Of a stretch of 34,740 nucleotides of DNA, positions 22,034 to 30,326 are shown one piece after another. The stretch is from an uncultured beta proteobacterium (GTDB lineage: Bacteria > Pseudomonadota > Gammaproteobacteria > Burkholderiales > Burkholderiaceae_C). The notes under the pieces are model-generated. The model made no database searches. It was given only the letters and a program-made list of their open reading frames with translations, and was not told the DNA's origin. The position numbers and the translations under genes were made by a program. The DNA lies in NCBI GenBank assembly GCA_903834645.1, contig CAILKA010000372.1, positions 1 through 34,740 of the forward strand, written 5' to 3'. How positions within the stretch are numbered: the first letter of the stretch is position 1; the number at the start of each line of letters is the position of its first letter.

Positions 22034-24142
22034 TCAGGCCTGCGCGCCGACCGGGGCCGTGGCTGGCAGCAGCCCCTTCTTCCGGAGCATCGGCTCCACC
22101 TGCGGCGCGCGGCCGCGGAAGGAGGCAAAGGCCAGGCCGGGCTCCAAGGTGTTGCCGCTGCCGTAGATGAAGCGCCGCAGCGACTCGGCCACCCGCCCGT
22201 CGAAGGGGTTGCCGGCCTCGACGAAGGCACCGTAGGCGTCGGCGTCGAGCACCTCGGCCCACAGGTACACGTAGTAGCCCGCGGCGTACGAGGAACCGGC
22301 GAAGAGGTGCTGGAAGTGCACGAGCCGGTGGTTCAGGCCCACGCCGTGGGGCAGGCCCAGCCGCGCGAGCGTCTCGGCCTCGAAGGCGCACACATCGTCA
22401 GGCGGCTCGCTCAGGCTGTGCACCGCCATGTCCACGAGGGCGCTGGCGGTGTAGCGCACGGTCTCGTAGCCCTGGCCGAAGCGCTGCGCGCGGCGCAGCC
22501 GGGCGATCAGGTTGTCCGGAATGGGCTCGCCCGTCTGCCAGTGGCGCGCGTGGCGCTTGAGCACCTCGGTCTCCTGGGCCCAGTGCTCGAACAGCTGCGA
22601 GGGCAGCTCGACGAAATCGCGCAGCACCTGCGTGCCCGACAGCCGCCGGTACGTGACCTGGCTCAGCAGCCCGTGCAGCCCGTGGCCGAACTCGTGGAAG
22701 AGCGTGCGCACGTCGTCCATCGACAACAGCGTGGGCTCGCCCGGCGCGCCCTTGGCGAAATTGTTGTTGTTCATGATGACCGGCAGCTCCGCCCCACCGG
22801 CCGAGCCCGGAGCGTTGCGGTTCTGCCAGCGCAGCGAGCTCATCCACGCGCCGCTGCGCTTGGTGGGGCGGGCGTAGTTGTCCTGGAGGAAGATGCCCAC
22901 GGGCGCATCTTGCGCATCGTGCACCTCGTAGGCGCGCACGTCGGGGTGGTAGACCGGCAGGTCCGCGCGGGGGGTGAAGCGCAGCCCGAACAGGCGCTGC
23001 GCGCAATCGAAGGCCGCCTCCACCACCTGCTCGAGCCGGAAGTAGGGCTTGACCTCCGAGTCGTCCACGGCAAAACGCGTCGCGCGCACGTGCTCGGCCC
23101 AATAGCGCCAGTCCCAGGGCTCGATGGTGCCGTCGGCGCTGCCCGCGCCCGCATCGGTCATCGCCTCGCGCAGCATCCCCGCCTCGCGCGCCACCGCTTC
23201 CAGCGCACGCGGCCAGACCTCGTCGAGCAACTGGCCCACCGCCACGCGCGTGCCGGCCATCGTGTCGGCCAGCGCATGGTCGGCATAGCAGGCATGGCCC
23301 TGCAGCCGGGCCTGCTCGGCGCGCAACGTCAGGATCTCGCGGATCACGCCGCGGTTGTCCTGCGCGCCGTCGTGCTCGCCCCGGCTCACCCAGGCGCGCC
23401 AGGCCTGCTCGCGCAGGTCGCGGCGCTCGGAGTAGGTCAGGAAGGGCACGATCAGCGAGCGGCTGAGCGTGATCACATGGCCCTCGGGCAGCCCGCGATC
23501 GATGGCAGCCTGCCGCGCGGCCGCGCGCACGAAGCCCGGCAGCCCGGCCAGCTCGGCCTCGTCGTGCAGCACGAGCTGGAAGCCTGCCTCGTCGGCCAGC
23601 ACGTTCTGCCCGAATTGCGTCGTGAGCTGCGCCAGCCGTTCCATGACCTTCGCATAGCGCGTCCGGGCCTCGGGCGCCAGGCGTGCGCCAGCGCGCACGA
23701 AGTCCAGGTGCAGGCGCTCCAGCAGCCTGCGGGGCTCGGGCTCCAGACCGAGCGCGTCGCGCTGGGCGTGTAGCCCATCCAGACGCTGGAACAGCGCCTG
23801 GTCCATGTAGACGGCGCTCGCGTGCGCGGAGAGCGGGGCAGCCATCTGGCGCTGAACGGCCCGGATGGCAGGCGACGTGGCCGAGCCGGTCAGTGCGTAG
23901 AAGGCATGCTCGATGCGCGCCAGCAGCCGCCCACTGCGGTCGATGGCGGCCACCGTGTTGTCGAAGGTCGGCAGTTCCGGGTCGGTCGCGACGGCCTCCA
24001 ACTCGATGCGGTGCGTGCGCATGGCGGCCTCGAAGGCCGGGGGGAAGTGCGCAGCGTCGAGGTGCTCGAAGGGGGGCAGGCCGTGCGGGGTATCCCAAGG
24101 CTGCAGCAGCGGATTGGCCGAAAGCTCCACGTTGGCGTCCAT
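22034..24142 (-). CDS. dcp: Peptidyl-dipeptidase Dcp-like M3 metallopeptidase
   Basis: The protein is 702 aa, the usual size for family M3A. The zinc site is TLFHEFGHGLHGL (HEFGH at 483-487), with the third ligand Glu512 in RDFVELPSQ. RSGAWMSSLRWQN, LSGTQVLRDFVELPSQLFEHWA, AAGYYVYLWAEVLDADAY and SFRGRAPQVEPMLRKKGL follow the Dcp pattern more closely than oligopeptidase A; the alternative is another M3A oligopeptidase. It removes C-terminal dipeptides in the cytoplasm; no signal peptide is seen. The start at 24142 has AGGGAGA upstream; the track's start at 24178 adds a basic tail. First gene of the likely four-gene minus-strand operon. Confidence 0.92.
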   Translation of the reverse strand: MDANVELSANPLLQPWDTPHGLPPFEHLDAAHFPPAFEAAMRTHRIELEAVATDPELPTFDNTVAAIDRSGRLLARIEHAFYALTGSATSPAIRAVQRQMAAPLSAHASAVYMDQALFQRLDGLHAQRDALGLEPEPRRLLERLHLDFVRAGARLAPEARTRYAKVMERLAQLTTQFGQNVLADEAGFQLVLHDEAELAGLPGFVRAAARQAAIDRGLPEGHVITLSRSLIVPFLTYSERRDLREQAWRAWVSRGEHDGAQDNRGVIREILTLRAEQARLQGHACYADHALADTMAGTRVAVGQLLDEVWPRALEAVAREAGMLREAMTDAGAGSADGTIEPWDWRYWAEHVRATRFAVDDSEVKPYFRLEQVVEAAFDCAQRLFGLRFTPRADLPVYHPDVRAYEVHDAQDAPVGIFLQDNYARPTKRSGAWMSSLRWQNRNAPGSAGGAELPVIMNNNNFAKGAPGEPTLLSMDDVRTLFHEFGHGLHGLLSQVTYRRLSGTQVLRDFVELPSQLFEHWAQETEVLKRHARHWQTGEPIPDNLIARLRRAQRFGQGYETVRYTASALVDMAVHSLSEPPDDVCAFEAETLARLGLPHGVGLNHRLVHFQHLFAGSSYAAGYYVYLWAEVLDADAYGAFVEAGNPFDGRVAESLRRFIYGSGNTLEPGLAFASFRGRAPQVEPMLRKKGLLPATAPVGAQA

Positions 24143-24181
24143 GCGACGTCTCCCTGTTCGTCTTTTTCGTGCCCCCACTGG

Positions 24182-24200
24182 CCGGGGCGATCCGCCCCGG
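24182..24200. promoter_or_regulatory. Perfect 8-bp inverted repeat in the dcp/prolyl-oligopeptidase divergent gap
   Basis: CCGGGGCG-ATC-CGCCCCGG is a perfect palindromic stem with a 3-base centre. It is 40 bases upstream of the dcp start and 76 bases upstream of the prolyl oligopeptidase start. It could be a regulator-binding site or a leader hairpin; neither direction has a T-run after it. Confidence 0.3.
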
Positions 24201-24264
24201 ATGATGCCAGCCGCCTCCGCCGCGCGCCCATTCGTCGCAGGCTAATGCCCCGATTGACGCCGCC

Positions 24265-24270
24265 TATGAT
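24265..24270 (+). promoter_or_regulatory. Candidate -10 element of a leaderless promoter (prolyl oligopeptidase)
   Basis: TATGAT (5 of 6 to TATAAT) ends 6 bases before the ATG at 24277, with no Shine-Dalgarno sequence. The -35 region at the expected distance is not recognisable. Confidence 0.38.
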
Positions 24271-24276
24271 GCGGCC

Positions 24277-26523
24277 ATGTCGCTTCCACTCGCCCTTCTG
24301 GTCGCCGCCCTCGCCATGTTCCAGCCCGACGCAGCCGGCGCCGCCCCTGCCCCCGATCGCTCCCTCGCGGCCCCCGCCGTGGCGTCGAATGCCGCCTCGA
24401 ACTCAGCCCCCATGGCGCCGGCAGCGGAAGACCCCTGGCTCTGGCTGGAGGACGTGCAGGGCGAGCGCGCGCTTGCGTGGGCCCGCGAGCGCAACGGCGC
24501 GACCCGTGAGCGGCTCCAGGCCTGGCCGGAATTCGCCGGCACGCGCGATGCGCTGCGCGCGATCCTCGACTCGCGCGCGCGCATCCCCTCGGTGGTGAGG
24601 CGGGGTACCTGGTTCTACAATTTCTGGCAGGACGCGACCCACCCCCGCGGCCTGCTGCGCCGCGCCACCCTCAACGAGTACCGCCAGCCTGAGCCGCGCT
24701 GGGAGACGGTGCTCGACCTGGATGCCTTAGCGCGCGCGGAGGGCGAGAACTGGGTGTGGGGCGGAGCGAACTGCCTGGGCCCGGAGTACCGGCGCTGCAT
24801 GATCAGCCTGTCGCGCGGCGGGGCCGACGCAAAGGTCCTGCGCGAGTTCGATGTCGTCGACAGGGCCTTCGTCAGCGGCGGCTTCAACCTGCCCGAGGCA
24901 AAGTCGGCCTTCACCTGGATCGACGCCGACACCGCCTTCGTCGCCACCGACTTCGGTGCAGGCTCGATGACCGACTCCGGCTACCCACGCGTGATCAAGC
25001 GCTGGAAGCGCGGCCAGCCGCTGCGGGACGCACAGACCGTGTTCGAGGGCCAGCCCCGCGACGTCTCGGCCTGGGCCTGGGTGGACCGCACCCCGGGCTT
25101 CGAGCGCACGGGCTTCGGCCGCTCGGTGGACTTCTGGCGCAGCGAAATGGTGCTGCTCGATGGCGAGCGCCGCCTGCCGCTGGCCAAGCCCGCTGATGCG
25201 CGGCTGGCCTTCTGGCGCACCCATGTGGTGATGGACCTGAAGAGCCACTGGACCGCAGGCGGGCGCACCTGGCCCGCGGGCACGCTGCTGGCGGCTCCCG
25301 CCGGGGATTACCTCGCCGCGGTGCGCGCCGGCAAGCTCGACGCGCTCGACTGGACAGCCCTTTTCACGCCCACGCCCACGCGCTCGCTGCGCGGCTGGTC
25401 GACCACACGCACGACCGTGCTGCTGTCGGTGCTCGATGACGTGACCGGCAAGCTCGAGGAGCAGCGCCTGCACGACGGGCGCTGGACAAGGCGCGAGGTG
25501 CGCACGCCCTCTCCCGGGACCCTCTCGGTGTCGCCTCTGCACGACCCGCTGCTGGCCGATGACCCGCTGCAGGAAGCCTACCTGCTGAGCTACACCGATT
25601 TCCTCACCCCCGACTCGCTCGCGCTGGGCCGCGCGGGCAGCGACATGCGCGAGCCGCTGAAGGCGCGGCCGGCCTTCTTCGACGCCGAGGGCATGCGCGT
25701 GGAGCAGCTCTTCGCCACCTCGAAGGACGGCACGCGCGTGCCCTACTTCGTGGTCTGGCCACGCGGAGCGCGCGCCGACGGCGAGAATCCGACGCTGCTC
25801 TACGGCTACGGGGGCTTTCGCGTGCCGCAACTGCCGTGGTATTCGGCCGGCTTCGGCACCGCCTGGTATGCCCGCGGCGGCGTGCTGGTGGTGGCCAACA
25901 TCCGCGGCGGCGGCGAGTACGGACCGGGCTGGCACCAGGCTGCGCTGCGCGAGAACAAGCAGAAGAGCTACGACGACTTCGCGGCCGTGGCCGAGGACCT
26001 GATCGCGCGGCGCATCACGAGCCCGCACCGGCTGGGCATCCAGGGCGGCAGCAACGGCGGGCTGCTGGTGGGCGCGGTGATGCTGCAGCGCCCCGAGCTC
26101 TTCGGCGCCGTGGTGTGCTCGGTGCCGCTGCTGGACATGCAGCGCTACCACCGGCTGCTGGCCGGCGCGAGCTGGATGGCCGAGTACGGCAACCCCGACA
26201 AGCCCGAGGACTGGGCCTTCATCTCGCGCTACAGCCCCTACCAGAACGTGCGCGCGGGCACGAAACTGCCCACGGTGCTCTTCACCACGAGCACGCGAGA
26301 CGACCGCGTGCACCCGGGCCATGCGCGCAAGATGGCCGCGCGCATGCTCGAGCAGGGGCATGCGGCGCTGTACTACGAGAACATGGAAGGCGGCCACGGC
26401 GGCGCGGCCGACAACGCGCAGCGCGCCGACCTGCTGGCCCTCGAGTTCGCGTTTCTTTGGCAGCAGCTCGGCCCGAAGCGGGCCCGCGTCCCGGCCGAGC
26501 CGCCCCGGCCAGCCACGCGCTGA
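24277..26523 (+). CDS. Exported prolyl oligopeptidase family (S9) serine peptidase
   Basis: The protein is 748 aa. A signal peptide (LPLALLVAALAMFQPDAAGAA) and an Ala/Pro-rich spacer precede DPWLWLEDVQGERALAW, the S9A N-terminal block. A beta-propeller region (about 100-440) is followed by the alpha/beta hydrolase domain, with YGYGGFRVPQLP, NIRGGGEYGPGWHQAALRENKQKSYDDF, GGSNGG (Ser592), STRDDRV (Asp about 675) and EGGHGG (His707). The catalytic triad is complete. Family members cleave after proline in oligopeptides; this one should act in the periplasm or outside the cell. A monocistronic unit, divergent from dcp. Confidence 0.92.
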   Translation: MSLPLALLVAALAMFQPDAAGAAPAPDRSLAAPAVASNAASNSAPMAPAAEDPWLWLEDVQGERALAWARERNGATRERLQAWPEFAGTRDALRAILDSRARIPSVVRRGTWFYNFWQDATHPRGLLRRATLNEYRQPEPRWETVLDLDALARAEGENWVWGGANCLGPEYRRCMISLSRGGADAKVLREFDVVDRAFVSGGFNLPEAKSAFTWIDADTAFVATDFGAGSMTDSGYPRVIKRWKRGQPLRDAQTVFEGQPRDVSAWAWVDRTPGFERTGFGRSVDFWRSEMVLLDGERRLPLAKPADARLAFWRTHVVMDLKSHWTAGGRTWPAGTLLAAPAGDYLAAVRAGKLDALDWTALFTPTPTRSLRGWSTTRTTVLLSVLDDVTGKLEEQRLHDGRWTRREVRTPSPGTLSVSPLHDPLLADDPLQEAYLLSYTDFLTPDSLALGRAGSDMREPLKARPAFFDAEGMRVEQLFATSKDGTRVPYFVVWPRGARADGENPTLLYGYGGFRVPQLPWYSAGFGTAWYARGGVLVVANIRGGGEYGPGWHQAALRENKQKSYDDFAAVAEDLIARRITSPHRLGIQGGSNGGLLVGAVMLQRPELFGAVVCSVPLLDMQRYHRLLAGASWMAEYGNPDKPEDWAFISRYSPYQNVRAGTKLPTVLFTTSTRDDRVHPGHARKMAARMLEQGHAALYYENMEGGHGGAADNAQRADLLALEFAFLWQQLGPKRARVPAEPPRPATR

Positions 26524-26528
26524 CCCCA

Positions 26529-26557
26529 GCGCCCGGCGCGCGCCCGTGCCCGGGCGC
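26529..26557. terminator. GC-rich hairpin between convergent genes
   Basis: GCGCCCGG and CCGGGCGC form an 8-bp stem with a 13-nt loop in the 43-base gap between the prolyl oligopeptidase stop and the convergent hydrolase stop. It could serve both directions. No T-run is present. Confidence 0.42.
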
Positions 26558-26566
26558 CGCCAGCCC

Positions 26567-27412
26567 TCAGGCGGCCAGCAGGCGGCGGATCATCGAGTCC
26601 ATCTCGGCGGCCGTCTCCTGCGGCCGCTCCATGGGGAAGAGGTGGCTGCCCTCGACGATCCGCAGCCGCTCGGGATCGTCCGTGCCGACCACCTTGCGGG
26701 TCATCGACAGGCCCACCTGGCGCAGCTCCTGCGAGTCGGCCGCGCCGATGAAGCCCGCCGGGCAGCGCAGCGGGTGGCGCTTGAGCAGCCGGTCGAGGTT
26801 GTGCGGCAGCGTGTTGTAGATCGCCGTCTCCACCTCGCGGTCGAAGGCCAGCTCACGCCGCACGCGCCCGTCGGGCCCGGGCTGCTCGACGGTGCCGTGC
26901 TGCACGTAGTCCTCCAGCACAGCGGGGTGCCAGCGCGCGAAGGCGCGCTTGTGGCGGAAGTGCTCACGCACGGCCTCCAGGTCGGGCCAGTGCTCGCGGC
27001 GCTTGCGGCTGATGCGGCCGGGCGAGACCGACCCCACGAGCTGCGTGAGCTTCATCACCTCCAGCGTGCGCGCGCGCCAGCCTCCGAGCAGGGGCGAGTC
27101 GAGCAGCAGCAGGCTGTCCACGGGGCGCCCGCCGAGTTCGGGGTGGCGTGCCGCGCACATCACGCTCAGGAAGCCGCCCAGGGAGTGGCCCGCCAGCACG
27201 ACGGGGCCAGGGTGGGCGGCGGCGTGCGGCGCGGCGAAGTCGGCGAGTTGCTGGACGAGGTGGCGCCAGTTGCTCGTCACCGGGTAGCGCGGGTCGTGCC
27301 CGAATCGCTCCAGCGCCTTCACGGTGTAGCCCCGCGCGCGCAGCGACCGGAAGAGCACGCCGTAGGTCGACGCGGAAAAGCTGTTGGCGTGGGAGTAGAC
27401 GATGAGCGGCAT
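26567..27412 (-). CDS. Alpha/beta hydrolase
   Basis: The protein is 281 aa, a compact alpha/beta hydrolase. The nucleophile elbow is AGHSLGG (Ser77). A His in EGSHLFPMERP (about 257) is the probable triad His. The N-terminus IVYSHANSFSASTYGVLFRSL starts directly at the first strand and oxyanion loop, so there is no signal peptide and the enzyme is cytoplasmic. The end of the sequence is typical of esterase or epoxide-hydrolase-like housekeeping hydrolases in betaproteobacteria; the substrate is unknown. No Shine-Dalgarno sequence precedes the ATG. It lies 84 bases downstream of the lipoprotein hydrolase gene on the same strand and may be co-transcribed. Confidence 0.88.
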   Translation of the reverse strand: MPLIVYSHANSFSASTYGVLFRSLRARGYTVKALERFGHDPRYPVTSNWRHLVQQLADFAAPHAAAHPGPVVLAGHSLGGFLSVMCAARHPELGGRPVDSLLLLDSPLLGGWRARTLEVMKLTQLVGSVSPGRISRKRREHWPDLEAVREHFRHKRAFARWHPAVLEDYVQHGTVEQPGPDGRVRRELAFDREVETAIYNTLPHNLDRLLKRHPLRCPAGFIGAADSQELRQVGLSMTRKVVGTDDPERLRIVEGSHLFPMERPQETAAEMDSMIRRLLAA

Positions 27413-27496
27413 GGGGGGTGGGCAGGCAAGCGGGGAGGCGCACGTCGAGCTCGTGCGCCCGGCGCGCCAGGCGAGCCCGGCTTCGGCAGGGGCCGG

Positions 27497-28468
27497 TCAG
27501 CGCAGCAGCTGCACCGTCGCGCTTCCCAGCCAGCCCTGCAGCATAGCCCCACCGGGCCAGGCCGGCCCGCTGCGGCGCCCCTGGACCAGGTCGCTGGCCC
27601 AGGTTGCGGCCAGGCTGCGCAGCGCCGAGACGATCGCCGCGTCGGGCCACAGCCGCCCGCAGGCCATGAAGGCAAGCCAGTCCGTGTCCTCGCCTTCGGC
27701 GTCCATGTGCGTGGAGCGCGCGCCGAAGACGACGCCGGCGAAGTCCTCGCGCCCGGCCGCGCGCGCCGCCTCGGCCATGCGCCGCAGCGCCGGGTGCGCG
27801 TTGTGGCGCGCATTGCAGCCGTCGGACTTCGCCGCCAGCGACAGCACCGGGCGCTCGCCGCGCGCGGAGAGCCGCTCCAGCGCAGGCTTGAAGGCGCGGC
27901 CGGCGACGGGGTCAAGCAGCACGGCGCCGGCCAGGCGCGCTGGCGCCACCTCGGCCAGGCGCGCGCCCAGCACCACGGCGAAGTGCGCGCCGGCCGAGAA
28001 GCCGGCCACGACGACGCGCGCAGGCAGCTCGCCGCGCTCGGGCAACCTGAGCTGCCCGGCCGCCAACGCATCGGCCAGGCTGCGCGCAAGCTCGGGGTTG
28101 CCACCGGCCACCGAGGTGTTCAGGCACAGCGTGGCCAGCCCCGCCCGCGCCATCGCCATGGCCGTGCCCCGCAGGTGGTGACACTGGCGCATGAAGCCGT
28201 GCTGCAGCGTGACGAGCCCGCTCGGCGCCCCGGCCGAAGGAGGAGGAAGGTGCCACTCGGCGGACACGCTCCCGGCACCGAGCACAAGGGTGTCTGCATG
28301 CCGGGAAGGCGCCGGCCCCGCGGTAGGCGCAGCGGGCGCGGCGCCGCTGGCGCCTTCGCGCTCACCTTCGCCCGGAGGGGCAGGCGGGCTCGCGCATCCG
28401 GCCAGCGCCGCTGCCAGCAACGCCGCCAGCAGCCACCTGGTCGCCTGCTGCCAGGAGCTACCGGGCAC
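27497..28468 (-). CDS. Lipoprotein with alpha/beta hydrolase fold
   Basis: The protein is 323 aa. The N-terminus RWLLAALLAAALAGC is a type II signal peptide with lipobox LAGC (Cys25), so the mature protein should be lipid-anchored. A Pro/Gly/Ala-rich spacer (26-57) leads to a hydrolase domain with LQHGFMRQCHHL (oxyanion side), AGFSAGAHF (Ser158) and a candidate His in ARSTHMDAEG. The start codon is GTG and overlaps the last 11 bases of the CoA-ligase gene, without its own ribosome-binding site, suggesting coupled translation. It probably acts on an ester or amide outside the inner membrane; the substrate is unknown. Lipoprotein hydrolases of this kind are poorly characterised. Confidence 0.85.
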   Translation of the reverse strand: MPGSSWQQATRWLLAALLAAALAGCASPPAPPGEGEREGASGAAPAAPTAGPAPSRHADTLVLGAGSVSAEWHLPPPSAGAPSGLVTLQHGFMRQCHHLRGTAMAMARAGLATLCLNTSVAGGNPELARSLADALAAGQLRLPERGELPARVVVAGFSAGAHFAVVLGARLAEVAPARLAGAVLLDPVAGRAFKPALERLSARGERPVLSLAAKSDGCNARHNAHPALRRMAEAARAAGREDFAGVVFGARSTHMDAEGEDTDWLAFMACGRLWPDAAIVSALRSLAATWASDLVQGRRSGPAWPGGAMLQGWLGSATVQLLR

Positions 28469-30194
28469 GCGCCGCCTCCTGCTCCTGCAGCAGCCGCCAC
28501 ATCACCTTGCCCGAGCCGCTCTTGGGCAGCGATTCGACGAACTCCACCAGGCGTGGCACCTTGTAGGCCGCCATGTGCGCGCGCGCCCACTCAATCACGT
28601 CCTCGGGGCGTGCCGAGCCTCGCGCCTCGGCGCGCAGCACCACCATCGCCTTCACCGTCTCGCCGCGGTAGCCGTCCGGGGCGGAGATCACGCAGGCCTC
28701 CTGCACCAGCGGGCACTTGAAGAGCAGCAGCTCCACCTCGCTGGGCCAGACCTTGAAGCCGCTGGCGTTGATCATGCGCTTGAGGCGATCGGTGATGTAG
28801 AAGTAGCCCTCCTCGTCCATGCGGCCCAGGTCACCGGTCCGGAAGAAGCGCTGCCCGCCAAGCTCGATGAAGGCCGCCGCGGTGGCCTCGGGATGGCCCC
28901 AGTAGCCCTGGAACACCATCGGCCCGCGCGTGACGATCTCGCCCACCTCGCCCGGTGGCAGCTCCTTCAGTGTCTCGGGATCGACCACGCGCGAGTCCAC
29001 GCCGAAGATCGGCATGCCCAGGCACTGCAGCTTGGCGCGCTCGGGCGGATTGGCGTGGCTGGGTGCCGCCGTCTCGGTCAGGCCGTAGCCCTCGGCGAAG
29101 GTCAGCCCGAACTCCTGCTGCAGCCGCTCGGCCACGGCCTGCGGCATGGCCGCGCCGCCACCCGAGAGGTAGCTCAGGCTCGAGAGGTCGAAGTTGCGCC
29201 AGTTGGGGCTGCCGAACAGGTCGATGATCATCGTCGGGATGCAGGTCCAGTGCGTCACGCGGTGGCGCGAGATGACGCGCCCGGCGAGCTCGCGGTCCCA
29301 GCGGGGCAGGATCACCACCGTCATGCCGCTCCAGGCCGGCGCGAGCACGCCGTACATGAAGCCCGTGATGTGGAACATCGGCACCACGCCCAGGCTCACG
29401 CTCTCGGCGCCCGCATGCCCCCACAGCGCACCGCCCACCACGTTGGGCATCAGCGTGCGGTGGGTGTGCAGGCAGCCCTTGGGCAGCCCCGTGGTGCCCG
29501 AGGTGTAGGGCAGCAGCGCGAGGTCGTCGGGGTGGGCCTCGTGCGGCCCGGGCTGCAGGCCGGCCGCCAGCGCCCCCTGCCAGCGCACGAAGCGCGGATC
29601 AGGCGCGGGTGCCGAGGAGGAGCCCGGCGTGGCCGGTTCAAGGGGAAGCGGCGGGTCCGCGCGCAACCACTCGAGGATCGGTGCGGCCGGGGCTTCGGCG
29701 GGGTCGACCTCATCGGGCATCGCATCGGCATAGCGCGTGACCAGCACGCGCTGCAGGCGCTGCGCCGGCGGCAGCGCGGCATCGGCCTGCGCGACGATGC
29801 CGGCGAGATCGGCCGATGTGATCACCACCCGCGCGCCGGGGTCGACGATGTAGTGGCCGAACTCGTCGGCACGGTTCATCGGGTTGACCGGCACCACCAC
29901 CGCATCGGCGCGCAAGATGGCATGCACGGCCACGACGTACTGCGGGCAGTTCTGCAGGAACACCGGCACACGGTCGCCCTTGCGCACGCCCTGCGCCTGC
30001 AGCCAGCCCGCGAGTGCGAGTGCCTGCGCGTGGAGCTCGCGCCAGGTCAGCGCACGGCCTAGGTAGAGGTAGGCAGGCTTGTCCGGGTAGCGCGTGGCCG
30101 CCACCTCAGGGTTGAACCACAGCGTGGTGTCAGGCAGCTCGAGCGCGCGCGGCAGGCGCGCCGGCCAGTGGGCGTGGTGGGGGCGGTCGGTCAT
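28458..30194 (-). CDS. Acyl-CoA synthetase (AMP-forming ligase)
   Basis: The protein is 578 aa, the usual size for fatty- or aryl-acid CoA ligases. ANL-superfamily motifs are YTSGTTGLPKG (230-240), GYGLTE, RTGDLG, DRLKRMINASGFKVWP and the C-terminal LPKSGSGKVMWR with catalytic Lys563. It activates a carboxylic acid with ATP and CoA in the cytoplasm. The sequence around TWREL, NPMNRADEFGHY and MFHITGFMYG suggests a medium/long-chain fatty-acid or related acid; specificity is not readable. The ORF track's 1109-aa version extends antisense into the CoA-transferase; the ATG at 30194 starts the family N-terminus. It is divergent from a CoA-transferase, so the two may serve one acyl-CoA route. Confidence 0.93.
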   Translation of the reverse strand: MTDRPHHAHWPARLPRALELPDTTLWFNPEVAATRYPDKPAYLYLGRALTWRELHAQALALAGWLQAQGVRKGDRVPVFLQNCPQYVVAVHAILRADAVVVPVNPMNRADEFGHYIVDPGARVVITSADLAGIVAQADAALPPAQRLQRVLVTRYADAMPDEVDPAEAPAAPILEWLRADPPLPLEPATPGSSSAPAPDPRFVRWQGALAAGLQPGPHEAHPDDLALLPYTSGTTGLPKGCLHTHRTLMPNVVGGALWGHAGAESVSLGVVPMFHITGFMYGVLAPAWSGMTVVILPRWDRELAGRVISRHRVTHWTCIPTMIIDLFGSPNWRNFDLSSLSYLSGGGAAMPQAVAERLQQEFGLTFAEGYGLTETAAPSHANPPERAKLQCLGMPIFGVDSRVVDPETLKELPPGEVGEIVTRGPMVFQGYWGHPEATAAAFIELGGQRFFRTGDLGRMDEEGYFYITDRLKRMINASGFKVWPSEVELLLFKCPLVQEACVISAPDGYRGETVKAMVVLRAEARGSARPEDVIEWARAHMAAYKVPRLVEFVESLPKSGSGKVMWRLLQEQEAARAR

Positions 30195-30226
30195 CGCAGC
30201 CTCTGCACGACGGGGCGTCGTCGAGC

Positions 30227-30236
30227 CATGATCATG
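30227..30236. promoter_or_regulatory. Palindrome CATGATCATG in the CoA-ligase/CoA-transferase divergent gap
   Basis: CATGATCATG is a perfect 10-bp palindrome 33 bases from the ligase ATG and 91 bases from the CoA-transferase ATG. CATGCAG (30233-30239) and CTGCATG (30279-30285) also form a separated inverted repeat. A regulator site is plausible, but no regulator gene is adjacent. Confidence 0.25.
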
Positions 30237-30326
30237 CAGCAGTCCGATCCGGGCCGCGCACCTGCCGCGCCGCCGAACCTGCATGGGCCGACACTTCGGG
30301 CCTGGCGCAGCTTCCGTACCCCACCC

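Noticed and set aside
22034-24142. Calling the M3 peptidase oligopeptidase A (prlC/opdA)
   Set aside because: Sequence blocks around HEFGH and the C-terminus follow Dcp more closely. I keep Dcp-like, with another M3A oligopeptidase as the alternative.
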